Of a DNA stretch of 64,000 bases, positions 1-8,537 are shown piece by piece. The translations under genes were made by a program, and so were the position numbers. The notes under the pieces were generated by a model that saw nothing but the letters and a program-made list of their open reading frames with translations, ran no database searches and was not told the DNA's origin. The DNA is from Microbulbifer agarilyticus. Lineage in GTDB: Bacteria > Pseudomonadota > Gammaproteobacteria > Pseudomonadales > Cellvibrionaceae. The stretch lies in assembly GCF_001999945.1 (NCBI RefSeq), contig NZ_CP019650.1:1860001-1924000 (forward strand). The letters run 5' to 3'. The first letter of the stretch is position 1; each line of letters begins with the position of its first letter.

Positions 1-157
1 CGTAGTGATTAATGTTTTTTGGTTGTTTCCTATAGCGTATATGGTCGGATTAAAAAGTTTAGATGGCTTGCTTGGTTTGATCCTTGCGTATCTGCCGTTG
101 GCTTTTTTTGCGGTAAAGTTTAATGCTGGAAGTCGTGAAGCTGATTCTTCCTGTTGA
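1..157 (+). CDS. WecA/WbpL-type glycosyl-1-phosphate transferase, C-terminal end only
   Basis: An open frame runs from the window edge to a TGA at 155-157, about 51 residues. It is very hydrophobic, with two membrane-like segments separated by a short loop, and contains FPIAYMVG and AYLPLAFF. This resembles the last helices of the MraY/WecA family (WbpL), which move a sugar-1-phosphate onto undecaprenyl phosphate to start O-antigen synthesis. It lies directly upstream of a WbpM-like dehydratase, the same pairing as wbpL-wbpM in Pseudomonas. The catalytic loops lie outside the window, so the family call rests on the tail and the neighbour. Confidence 0.6.
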   Translation, partial: VVINVFWLFPIAYMVGLKSLDGLLGLILAYLPLAFFAVKFNAGSREADSSC

Positions 158-223
158 CGTTTGAGCTGAGCTGTATGTGGTTTGCAATTCAATCGTTTTA
201 GTTTTATGTGGAGAGACGGGGTA

Positions 224-2230
224 ATGGAAAGTCTACGGGTTTGGCTGGTAGGGTTGTCACGCCGAAATAAGCGTCTATTGCAGGTTGGTGTAGATATAGT
301 GTTAGTTTGGCTGGCGCTATGGCTTTCATTTGTTGTGCGCTTAGGTTTGGATGACCTTGTCAATCCGCTTGCTGGCCATGTGTGGTTGTTCATGTCAGCT
401 CCAGTTATTGCAATCCCGATTTTTATCAAGCTGGGGATGTATCGCGCGGTTATGCGATATTTTGGTAAGGACGCGTTGATAGCGATCTTTAAGGCTGTTT
501 CTCTATCTGCGCTTATTTTGGCGTTGCTGGTGTACTGGCACAGAGATTCCCCACTGGTAGTGCCTCGTTCTCTTGTATTTATATATTGGTGGTTGAGTCT
601 TGTTTTATTGGGCGGTCTTCGACTGGCTATGCGCCAGTATTTTACGGGTAGCTGGTATGAAACCACTGCACGAGTTCCGTTTGTTCGTCGCGAAGATCGA
701 TTGCCAAGGGTAGCCATTTATGGCGCAGGTGCAGCGGGCAATCAGCTGGTAGCTGCGTTACGCTTAGGTCGTGATATACGCCCCGTTGCTTTTATCGATG
801 ACGATATTGGTATCTCTAACCGGGTTATTGCTGGATTGAAGGTTTACAAGCCTAAGCATATCCAGCAAATGATTGAAGATACCGGTGCACAAGAAATTCT
901 TTTGGCAATTCCTTCGGCTCCCCGTGCTCGTAGGAGAGAGATTCTCGAATTACTTGAAGACTTTTCGATACACGTTCGTAGTGTCCCGGGCTTTATGGAT
1001 TTGGCTAGCGGACGTGTCAAAGTGGAAGATGTACAGGAGGTTGATATCGCGGATCTACTTGGTCGTGACATTGTGCCTCCGCAACCTGTTCTTTTTGAGC
1101 GCTGTATTCGCGGCAAAGTAGTGATGGTTACTGGCGCTGGTGGCTCGATTGGTTCGGAGCTTTGTCGACAGATTGTAGCTACTGGTCCTACTACGCTTTT
1201 ATTGTTCGAACATAGTGAATACAACTTATACAACATTCATGCCGAACTTGAACAGAGAGTTCGCCGAGAGGCCCTTAAATTGCGCTTGATTCCAATTCTG
1301 GGTTCTGTCCGCAATCCAGTCAAATTGGTCGATTTGATGCGCACATGGAATGTCAATACGGTTTACCATGCTGCGGCTTATAAACATGTGCCGATGGTTG
1401 AGCATAATATTGCTGAAGGTGTGCTGAACAATGTTTGGGGTTCGCTGCACGCAGCTGAAGCAGCGGTAATGGCCGGAGTCGATAATTTTGTGCTGATCTC
1501 TACCGACAAAGCGGTCCGCCCGACAAATGTCATGGGGGGGACTAAACGCCTCGCGGAAATGGTGTTGCAAGCCTTGAGTACAGAGACTGCTCCTGTATTG
1601 TATGGTGATAAAAAGGAGGCAATACATCATGTCAATAAAACGCGTTTCACAATGGTTCGTTTTGGTAATGTATTGGGCTCTTCCGGTTCCGTAATTCCAC
1701 GGTTCCATCAACAAATAAAACGTGGTGGCCCTGTAACGGTAACTCACCCAAACATCACGCGCTATTTCATGACGATTCCGGAGGCTGCACAGTTAGTGAT
1801 TCAGGCTGGAGCTATGGGGCAGGGCGGTGATGTTTTTGTGTTGGATATGGGGGATCCGGTTAAGATTGTCGATCTCGCAGAAAAAATGATCCATTTGAGC
1901 GGACTTAGTGTAAGCGGTGACAAGGCACCTGGAGGCGATATTGCGATTGAATTCACAGGTCTGCGTCCGGGTGAAAAGCTATACGAGGAACTTCTTATTG
2001 GCGACGATGTTAGCCCAACGGACCACCCGATGATTATGTGTGCAAATGAGGAAAGTTTGCCTTGGGACTTGTTCAAAGTTGTTTTGAGCAAGCTTGCGGA
2101 CGCCGTTGAGAAAGATGACTACGATCGTGTAAGGCAAATTCTCAAGGAAACTGTAAGTGGATATACCCCTCAGGAAGATATAGTTGATTGGGTGTACCAA
2201 AAGCGTTCATCTAAACCTGAACGTGTATGA
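224..2230 (+). CDS. wbpM: WbpM/CapD-type nucleoside-diphosphate-sugar 4,6-dehydratase, membrane-bound
   Basis: This 668-residue protein probably makes the 4-keto-6-deoxy UDP-sugar from UDP-GlcNAc that feeds O-antigen or capsule synthesis, at the inner membrane. Four N-terminal membrane helices (about residues 8-130) precede a first Rossmann-like domain with GAGAAG at about 167-172. The catalytic SDR domain has TGAGGSIG at about 303-310. It has STDK (426-429) and MGGTK (437-441) in place of the usual YxxxK, as in the WbpM/FlaA1 family. The ATG at 224 has GGAGAG about ten bases upstream; an in-frame TTG at 182 would add 14 residues and is less likely. Base composition is AT-richer than most of the window, as is common at surface polysaccharide loci. 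Confidence 0.9.
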   Translation: MESLRVWLVGLSRRNKRLLQVGVDIVLVWLALWLSFVVRLGLDDLVNPLAGHVWLFMSAPVIAIPIFIKLGMYRAVMRYFGKDALIAIFKAVSLSALILALLVYWHRDSPLVVPRSLVFIYWWLSLVLLGGLRLAMRQYFTGSWYETTARVPFVRREDRLPRVAIYGAGAAGNQLVAALRLGRDIRPVAFIDDDIGISNRVIAGLKVYKPKHIQQMIEDTGAQEILLAIPSAPRARRREILELLEDFSIHVRSVPGFMDLASGRVKVEDVQEVDIADLLGRDIVPPQPVLFERCIRGKVVMVTGAGGSIGSELCRQIVATGPTTLLLFEHSEYNLYNIHAELEQRVRREALKLRLIPILGSVRNPVKLVDLMRTWNVNTVYHAAAYKHVPMVEHNIAEGVLNNVWGSLHAAEAAVMAGVDNFVLISTDKAVRPTNVMGGTKRLAEMVLQALSTETAPVLYGDKKEAIHHVNKTRFTMVRFGNVLGSSGSVIPRFHQQIKRGGPVTVTHPNITRYFMTIPEAAQLVIQAGAMGQGGDVFVLDMGDPVKIVDLAEKMIHLSGLSVSGDKAPGGDIAIEFTGLRPGEKLYEELLIGDDVSPTDHPMIMCANEESLPWDLFKVVLSKLADAVEKDDYDRVRQILKETVSGYTPQEDIVDWVYQKRSSKPERV

Positions 2231-2284
2231 TGGTGGATTCACTGAGCTGATTGTTTGTTGTAATTAGTTGTTTTTCGGCATGCG

Positions 2285-4012
2285 TCATTTCCCCCTGTAT
2301 AGGGGGGCAAGGTATGCTTTTGTCGCAGCAATGCCATTTTTTTGTTTGCTAATTAAGAGGTTCACCAAGATTTTTAATTGCTGTCTATTTAAAGGTTTTG
2401 GTGGCTCTTTATAAGCTGCCTCATTTAATAGTTTTACGAACTGGATGATTTCCTCACCCCCTGTTCTGTTTGCTATATCCGTCAAATTTAGTGAGCTGGT
2501 TTGTGGCCAATGCTCACTTGTCCAATCTCGTAATGCAAATATAATTTCTTGCGGGCTTCCACTGTCAATTAGCTGGTTTAAGTTAGTCGGTACCACGGGC
2601 GTTTGTTTGTTCCTATCTCGACCGTTGCTCGACTGGCTAATTGATGTCCTTTTTTGGTGAAAAAGATAAATCAGCCAGATTAGGTGTGAGGCGATTGCGG
2701 CAATCGCAATTTTTTGCCAAAACCCTGGTTCCACCCTTTTGGAATTTATGGTTTGAGCGTTTTCTGTACGTGGTGTTTCAACCCTAGATTTATTTAGGTT
2801 TGAAGGGCCCGTGACATTAAACCGGAACGCAGGTAACTGGGTAGCACGCTGACGTCCAGTTTTGGTATCCCACCAAGTTATCGTTATTGCAGGTAGTCGA
2901 AAACTTCCGGGCTTGGTGGCAACAATCGCGGTAGTTTCGATACGGCTACCTGTAATGCCGTTTGTGCCTGATTGATCTTGTTGCTGGGGTTGATCTGGAT
3001 AGGTTTTAAGTCCCTCAATGTTCAGTTTCGGAAGTGGAGGGAATTGTGCTGCGCGAAGCCCTTCCGCTCGTAGGGTGATGATGCGAGTAATCGGCTCACC
3101 CACCTTGAACTCCTCCGGGTCCTTGGACCAGCTCTGTACAAGCCCAAGGCCGGCCGTAGGAAGCCAGTGGCTACCGCTATAGCTATCGGGTTTGGGCTCA
3201 ACCTGTATGGTTTTTGCTTCGGAGCGCAGGCGAATACGTTGTGCGTTCCGGTTAAACAGCGAGAAGGGGTCTCTTCTGCCAGTGACGGCAACGTAGTTCA
3301 GTGATGGTATTTGCAGCTCGCCGGAGCTCTCCGGGAATACGGCGTAGGTAAGTTCGTAGACAGCATGGCCGACACCATCGATTCTGCGCTCGAACCGCTG
3401 TTCATCAACTTTTTCGACGTGGGCGCCGGGGATCTGTAACGGGTCGGTTGCGATATCGTGGAGGCCTACGGTGGTGTATAGGCGGACCTTTACCAGTAGT
3501 TGTTCCTGAACAAAGATTTTTTCTTTGTTGGTTTCCACTTCCAGAAAGGCTTTGCGGTTTTGGCCTGCTGGGGCTTGCCCTGCCTGATTTACGGTGATGG
3601 GGATGGCATCGGACACTTCACCGTGCAGGTGCAGGGATGGCACAAATAGCTTGCCTTCCTTGAGCGGGGCGAGGATTACGGTCCATTCTACGAAGCTTTC
3701 GGCTCGACCGTTGATTACCCGGTATTGATTGGACTGCTGGCGTGAGAGGACTTCGAAGTCCTGTTCCAGAAGGTTGAAGTCCGGTTGGCCACCGCTTTGT
3801 TTACCGCTGTAGCGCAAGGTAAGGGTGAACGTTTCGTTGATGGCGAGTTCGTTACGGTCGACGGAAGCTGTGAGATCCTGAGCATTGGCCACACAAGCTA
3901 TGGTGAGCAGAAGTAGGGCAGTCAGCCCCTGGGCTAGCTGTGCCTTCAGGTCTTTGATCACAGACATCTGGTCGATCATCTTGGTAGATATCGCCTTAAA
4001 GAGGGTTACCAT
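2285..4012 (-). CDS. batD: BatD-like membrane-anchored periplasmic protein
   Basis: A 575-residue BatD (oxygen-tolerance protein) family member, last gene of the leftward moxR-bat cluster. Residues 30-44 are a hydrophobic signal segment ending ANA, followed by a long beta-rich periplasmic part. One membrane helix lies at about 433-452, with a cytoplasmic tail of roughly 120 residues. In Bacteroides, Bat proteins affect aerotolerance; elsewhere the complex is thought to act in envelope protein quality control, but its substrate is unknown. The ATG at 4012 overlaps the preceding stop (ATGGTAA arrangement) with CGGAG upstream, indicating translational coupling. Later in-frame ATGs at 3979 and 3967 would still keep the signal peptide. 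The 3-prime part is AT-richer than the rest of the operon. Confidence 0.85.
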   Translation of the reverse strand: MVTLFKAISTKMIDQMSVIKDLKAQLAQGLTALLLLTIACVANAQDLTASVDRNELAINETFTLTLRYSGKQSGGQPDFNLLEQDFEVLSRQQSNQYRVINGRAESFVEWTVILAPLKEGKLFVPSLHLHGEVSDAIPITVNQAGQAPAGQNRKAFLEVETNKEKIFVQEQLLVKVRLYTTVGLHDIATDPLQIPGAHVEKVDEQRFERRIDGVGHAVYELTYAVFPESSGELQIPSLNYVAVTGRRDPFSLFNRNAQRIRLRSEAKTIQVEPKPDSYSGSHWLPTAGLGLVQSWSKDPEEFKVGEPITRIITLRAEGLRAAQFPPLPKLNIEGLKTYPDQPQQQDQSGTNGITGSRIETTAIVATKPGSFRLPAITITWWDTKTGRQRATQLPAFRFNVTGPSNLNKSRVETPRTENAQTINSKRVEPGFWQKIAIAAIASHLIWLIYLFHQKRTSISQSSNGRDRNKQTPVVPTNLNQLIDSGSPQEIIFALRDWTSEHWPQTSSLNLTDIANRTGGEEIIQFVKLLNEAAYKEPPKPLNRQQLKILVNLLISKQKNGIAATKAYLAPLYRGK

Positions 4013-5889
4013 CTCTGGGTGGCTCCGTTTTCCGGGGGCTCCCACTCACCGGCGCGATAGGCGCGCCGGCGCTGTAGGCTTTCGTATTTGAATTTTTCAC
4101 GCATTAGGCCAGCGGGATCGTCGGGTATCTGGCGCAGCCATTGATCCAGTGCCTGCTGGGTTTCAGGGTCAAGCGGGCTGTCGCTTTCTTGAGGTTGTGC
4201 GTTGGCTTGCTGTTCCTGCTCGCTTTCGTTGCCTTGCTCGTCTTGTTGCTGGCTCTCTGCCTGCTGTTCCTGCTCTGACGAATCTTGCTCTTCTTGCTCG
4301 CTATTCTGCTGCTGATCCTGTTCGCCAGCCTGCTGCTGATCCTGGTACTGCTGATCCTGCGAAGATTGGTCCGAATCGCTTTGCTGCTGGTCCTGCTCAG
4401 ATTGAGATTGCGATTGCTGGTTCTGTTGTTGATCTTGTTGCTGGTTTTGCTGTTGTTGTTGGTCGCCTTGTTGCGACTGCTGGTTTTGCTGTTGCTTTTC
4501 CTGCAGTTCTTTCAGTTTCTTCGCGATATCCCGATTGTGGCTCGCGTCAGCAAATTCCGGGTTTTGCTCTAGCGCGCCGTCGTACGCTGAAATGGCTTCG
4601 TCAAAGCGACCTTGCTGGGTGAGGCTATTGCCAAGGTTGTAGAGGGCTTGCGGATCATTACTTTGCGAAAAGCTCTTGGCAGCGGCATCGAATTCACGGG
4701 CGCGATATTCGGCGGTGCCGCGCCACTGCGGATTTTCAAATTTCTCTGCTGCGGCTTTCGGATCACCTTCCTTGAGCAGCTCTTGGCCCTGTTGGTTGGG
4801 TGTCTGCCACAGGCTGCTGGTCTGTGCACTGGCTTCTTGAGTGTTCACTGCCAGTACAAATGGAAGGCTCAGCGGCAAGAGGCTGGCTAGCGTCCCTTTG
4901 CGGAATAACAGGAGGGCAAAGGGCAGTAGCAGTAATACCAGCCACGGGCCTTCTTCATTCCACTGGTCGAATTCTCGCTCGGTAAGTTCGGCCTGCTGCG
5001 GTGTCGTGATTTCGGGCAGCACCCGGGCAATGTCACTATCGTCCACAGTTATCTGCGCAAATTCGCCGCCGGTGCTCTGCGCCAGTCTCTGCAATTCCGC
5101 GCGGTCGAAATTGGCAATAATGATTGAGCCGCTGTCATCGGTTACAAAACCGCTGCCGGTTGATTTTGGGATGGGGCTGCCTTCGCCACTGCCGACGGCG
5201 AGGATTGAAAGTGAGGCATTGCTGCTGTTGACCTCGTTTTTCACCGTGGAAATGGCGGCTTTATCAATGCCGTCGGTCACCGCGAGCAGTCGGCCCTGGC
5301 CACCGGCGCCATCCTTTAGCAGTCTCAATCCCAGCTCCACGGCCATTTCAATATTGCTGCCAGGCACAGGCATGATCCTGGGGGACAGGGATGGCACCAG
5401 GTTGGCAATGGTTGCAGTGTCGTCGGTTAGCGGCGTCACTATATGTGCCTCGCCCGCGTAGGCGACCAGCGCGGTTAAACCATCTTCGCGTTGGTTGAGA
5501 ATATCGAGAATCTTAAGGCGCGCGCGCGTCAGGCGGTTCGGCGAGAGGTCGGTAGCCATCATGGACGGGGATAGGTCCAACAGGATGACGACAGCATCCT
5601 GATTGCTGAATACCGGCGTGGGTAGTTTGCGCCAGGAGGGGCCAGCGAGTGCGACAATCGCACAGGTCAACAGCGCGAAAATCAGGGTGAATAGCCAAGG
5701 GCGCTTTTCGCCACCGCGCAATAGGAGGTGGGGGAGCAGGTTGGGGTCGATAATCTTCTGCAGTTTACCGCTGGCGAAAACTGTGCGGGCTAACGCCCAG
5801 CAAATCAGTGCTGTGGGAATAATCAGCCACAGTAGACTTGCGCGGATAAAATGAAATTGATCGATGTCTGCGAGGAAGCTACCGAGCAT
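4006..5889 (-). CDS. BatB/BatC fusion: VWA domain, TPR repeats and glutamine-rich tail
   Basis: A 627-residue inner-membrane protein joining what are separate batB and batC genes in other bacteria. Two membrane segments (about 17-34 and 66-82) precede a von Willebrand A domain (about 97-290) with MIDAS motif DLSPS at 105-109. A further membrane stretch (about 315-345) is followed by TPR-like helices (about 380-455). Then comes a tract of some 120 residues made almost only of Q, E, S, D and N, and a short basic-acidic C-terminus. The start at 5889 lies 2 bases after the batA stop; the open frame extends further upstream inside batA but that part is out of frame with any homology. It probably assembles with BatA and BatD as a membrane complex served by the MoxR ATPase. 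Confidence 0.85.
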   Translation of the reverse strand: MLGSFLADIDQFHFIRASLLWLIIPTALICWALARTVFASGKLQKIIDPNLLPHLLLRGGEKRPWLFTLIFALLTCAIVALAGPSWRKLPTPVFSNQDAVVILLDLSPSMMATDLSPNRLTRARLKILDILNQREDGLTALVAYAGEAHIVTPLTDDTATIANLVPSLSPRIMPVPGSNIEMAVELGLRLLKDGAGGQGRLLAVTDGIDKAAISTVKNEVNSSNASLSILAVGSGEGSPIPKSTGSGFVTDDSGSIIIANFDRAELQRLAQSTGGEFAQITVDDSDIARVLPEITTPQQAELTEREFDQWNEEGPWLVLLLLPFALLLFRKGTLASLLPLSLPFVLAVNTQEASAQTSSLWQTPNQQGQELLKEGDPKAAAEKFENPQWRGTAEYRAREFDAAAKSFSQSNDPQALYNLGNSLTQQGRFDEAISAYDGALEQNPEFADASHNRDIAKKLKELQEKQQQNQQSQQGDQQQQQNQQQDQQQNQQSQSQSEQDQQQSDSDQSSQDQQYQDQQQAGEQDQQQNSEQEEQDSSEQEQQAESQQQDEQGNESEQEQQANAQPQESDSPLDPETQQALDQWLRQIPDDPAGLMREKFKYESLQRRRAYRAGEWEPPENGATQRW

Positions 5890-5891
5890 AT

Positions 5892-6956
5892 TCACTGCGT
5901 TTGCCCCCCATGATTGTGAGCGCCGCTGCCCGCTCCTTGACCATTTCGATTGCGAGCCTGTAGCTCCGTGATCCAGTTGCCTATAAATGGCAGGCTGGAC
6001 CAGATAAGCGCGAGCAGAAGGGCGAGGCTCAGTGGCCACACGTAAAGAGACTTCAGCGGACGATAGGTTTCCGCTTCCTGTTCCACTGGTTCGAGTCGGT
6101 CCAGCTCCTCATAGATTTGCACAAGCTCCTGCGGGTTATGCGCGCGGAAGTATTTGCCCCCGGTTTTGTCGGCGATTGCCTGCAAGGTTTCACTATCGAG
6201 GTCCCGGGATGGATTTACCCGGCGGGCACCAAACCGTGAGCCGAGAAGTCCGGGTTGCACCATCTCTTCCGCGCCGACACCAATGGTGTATACCTTGACG
6301 CCTGCCTGTTTGGCGAGTTCCGCCGCTTTTAGTGGGGCTACTTTGCCCGCGGTGTTGGCACCATCGGTTAAAAGGATCAATACCCGCTGATCTGCGGGTC
6401 GCTGGGTGAGGCGCTTTACGGAGAGGCCGATGGCATCCCCAATTGCAGTGCCCTGACCAGCAAAACCAATTTGGGCCTCGTTCAGCAGGGTGTCTACGGT
6501 TTGGCGGTCAAAGGTGAGGGGAGCCTGCAAATAGGCGCGGGTACCAAAGAGAACCAGGCCGAGGCGATCTCCTTTCCTGCGCAATACGAAGTCGCCCACC
6601 ACGTTTTTTACCGCGCTGATACGCATTGCCGGGTTACCGTTGAGGATCATGTCCGGGGTTTCCATGCTTCCGGAAATGTCCACGGCGATTAGCAGGTCGC
6701 GCGCGCTGGTGGTTTGGGTGATGGGTTCGCCATACCACTGAGGCCGGGCTGCTGCCGCGAGCAGCAGTAGCCACAGTAACCAAAGCATCAATAAATTCCA
6801 GCGGTTACCCGCGGAACCGCCGCTCTTTCTCGGCAACTGTTCGTAGTAGGGTACCTTCAGTGCGCTACTGAGCGGTTCGCTTTTGGGTAGTAGCTTGTGC
6901 GCAAGCAGCGGTAGCGGTAGCAGCAGGAAAACCCAGGGGAGTGCAAACTCAAACAT
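5892..6956 (-). CDS. batA: BatA-like VWA-domain membrane protein
   Basis: A 354-residue protein. An N-terminal hydrophobic start (MFEFALPWVFLLLPLPLL) and a second helix at about 55-70 precede a von Willebrand A domain with a full MIDAS motif, DISGSM. One membrane helix follows near the C-terminus (VWPLSLALLLALIW). Metal-dependent VWA domains usually mediate protein-protein contacts. Its start overlaps the end of the DUF4381 gene by 8 bases and its stop lies 2 bases before the next gene, so the cluster is tightly coupled. Family assignment is secure; the physiological role in this organism is not known. Confidence 0.88.
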   Translation of the reverse strand: MFEFALPWVFLLLPLPLLAHKLLPKSEPLSSALKVPYYEQLPRKSGGSAGNRWNLLMLWLLWLLLLAAAARPQWYGEPITQTTSARDLLIAVDISGSMETPDMILNGNPAMRISAVKNVVGDFVLRRKGDRLGLVLFGTRAYLQAPLTFDRQTVDTLLNEAQIGFAGQGTAIGDAIGLSVKRLTQRPADQRVLILLTDGANTAGKVAPLKAAELAKQAGVKVYTIGVGAEEMVQPGLLGSRFGARRVNPSRDLDSETLQAIADKTGGKYFRAHNPQELVQIYEELDRLEPVEQEAETYRPLKSLYVWPLSLALLLALIWSSLPFIGNWITELQARNRNGQGAGSGAHNHGGQTQ

Positions 6957-7566
6957 TGTTCGCTCCCGCTGTGCCTTGTTGAATTGGTGCTATCCCGGGG
7001 GTCGACTCTGCACGCTGATGTTTCCTGACCCACTGAATTGCGTAGCCGCGTAATTCTTTCAGGTCGTCATTAGATGCGTCTTTCGCGCTATACAGGCTTT
7101 CCAGTAATGCGCGACGCGCGGTTTCTGGCATTGGTGCTGCGGCAGTGGATTCAAGAAATTCGATCCAGTGTTGGCCGGTAAGGGGGCCAGACAAGGCGCG
7201 CCCAAAGGTAACGACTGCCACGCGTTTCAGCAGTAAGTTGATCGATTCGACGGCGCGCGGCTGATCTAGATCCAGTGCCTGCAATAGGCGCTCGCCCTCT
7301 ACGCGATACTGTTTTTCCTGACGTTTACGACGGAGATAGGAAAACAGCCAAATGGCGCCAAACAGCAGGGCGATGAGTGCGGCAGCAAGCATCCACCAGC
7401 CCGGTGCCAGCGGCCACCATCCGATAGGAGTTGGCTCGTGAATATCTTTCAGTTGGCCGAGCAGCTGTTGCATCTCCGGTGTCATGACCGGTGGCTGGTT
7501 TGGCGGTTGATCGATAGCCGGGGGCGGTGGCGCCGCTTGTTTAGCGCTGGCGCTCAAGAGTGTCAT
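6949..7566 (-). CDS. DUF4381 family membrane protein of the moxR-bat cluster
   Basis: A 205-residue protein. The N-terminal 45 residues are proline- and glutamine-rich. A single membrane helix follows (WWMLAAALIALLFGAIWLFSYL) with basic RRKRQEK immediately after it, so the C-terminal 120 residues, mostly helical, should be cytoplasmic. DUF4381 proteins occur in gammaproteobacterial moxR-DUF58-VWA operons and have no assigned biochemical activity. It overlaps the DUF58 gene upstream by 4 bases and batA downstream by 8 bases, which supports membership of one complex. Confidence 0.8.
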   Translation of the reverse strand: MTLLSASAKQAAPPPPAIDQPPNQPPVMTPEMQQLLGQLKDIHEPTPIGWWPLAPGWWMLAAALIALLFGAIWLFSYLRRKRQEKQYRVEGERLLQALDLDQPRAVESINLLLKRVAVVTFGRALSGPLTGQHWIEFLESTAAAPMPETARRALLESLYSAKDASNDDLKELRGYAIQWVRKHQRAESTPGIAPIQQGTAGANNV

Positions 7567-8528
7567 GCGTGCCTCCGGCCCGGTGCGGGCTGGCGGTCAC
7601 CATAGGTACTGAGTAACTTCGGCACCACCGGCTGGGTGTTGTCGAAATCCAGCAGCGGCAGGTGTAGCCGGCGGCAAAGCTGTGCAGCGTTTTCCCGAAT
7701 CTGGTGCTGATGGCGTGCAAACTGCTGCTTTAAGGCTTGTTTGCCTTTTCCAAGAAAGGTGCGCTGCCGGCCGTCACTGATGGTCACGGCCTGATCCGGA
7801 AGTTGTTGTTCCAGAGGATCGCTGACGCGCAGTATCTGAAGGTCTGCGTGGCGCGTAAGTAGGTATAGGGACTGTTCGCAGCTCGCATCCAAGTCGTGGC
7901 AATCGCTGATCAAGAACACGGCGCTGCCGGGGCGTGCGACCCTGCGGGCTTCTTCCAATAAGGCGCTGAGTGGCTGACTGCCGTCTGCAGCGATAGGGCT
8001 ATCGAGGCTGGTGGCAGAATCGACCATTCCGTGAATGGCGGCGAGTACTGCGTGGTGACTGCGGCGCGGGCGGACGGTATTGACGCCCTGATCCGAAAAA
8101 ATCAGGGCGCCAATGCGGTCGCCATGCTGCAGCCCGGCCCAGCACAGGGCAGAAGCAATACTGCAGGCGGCCACGGATTTAAAAGCATTCTGGCTGCCAA
8201 AAAACATGGGCGAGCGCAGGTCCAGCAGGATGACCACCGGGCGCTCGCGTTCTTCCTGGAAGAGCTTGGTATGGGTTTTCCCGGTGCGCGCAGTTACCCG
8301 CCAATCAATAGAGCGTACATCGTCGCCCGGCTGGTAATAGCGCACTTCTTCAAAGTTCATACCCCGCCCGCGATAGCGGGTAAGCAGATTACCGGACTGA
8401 TCGCTGCGGTTAACCCGAGGTTTGAACAGGCGCAATTGGCGGGCGATATGGCGCAGGCGTATCAGTGGCGCCACTTCCGGGTAGGCACCAGAAAGCTCTA
8501 GTTCACGGTGGTTGAGTGATTCGACCAC
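7563..8528 (-). CDS. DUF58 domain protein (MoxR-associated)
   Basis: A 321-residue soluble protein of the DUF58 family, which has a VWA-like fold. It contains the region typical of the family, RGMNFEEVRYYQPGDDVRSI, followed by DWRVTARTGK. No membrane segment or signal peptide is evident. DUF58 proteins are almost always encoded next to MoxR AAA ATPases, as here (9 bases after moxR), and are presumed partners or substrates of the ATPase. Function beyond that is inference. Confidence 0.88.
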   Translation of the reverse strand: MVESLNHRELELSGAYPEVAPLIRLRHIARQLRLFKPRVNRSDQSGNLLTRYRGRGMNFEEVRYYQPGDDVRSIDWRVTARTGKTHTKLFQEERERPVVILLDLRSPMFFGSQNAFKSVAACSIASALCWAGLQHGDRIGALIFSDQGVNTVRPRRSHHAVLAAIHGMVDSATSLDSPIAADGSQPLSALLEEARRVARPGSAVFLISDCHDLDASCEQSLYLLTRHADLQILRVSDPLEQQLPDQAVTISDGRQRTFLGKGKQALKQQFARHQHQIRENAAQLCRRLHLPLLDFDNTQPVVPKLLSTYGDRQPAPGRRHA

Positions 8529-8537
8529 TATCTAAAC

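Noticed and set aside
182..223. TTG start extending wbpM by 14 residues
   Set aside because: The ATG at 224 has a ribosome-binding site and yields the expected family N-terminus.
2291..2306. CCCCCT-GTAT-AGGGGG hairpin
   Set aside because: Falls inside the last codons of batD and is not followed by a U-run toward either gene, so it is not called as a terminator.
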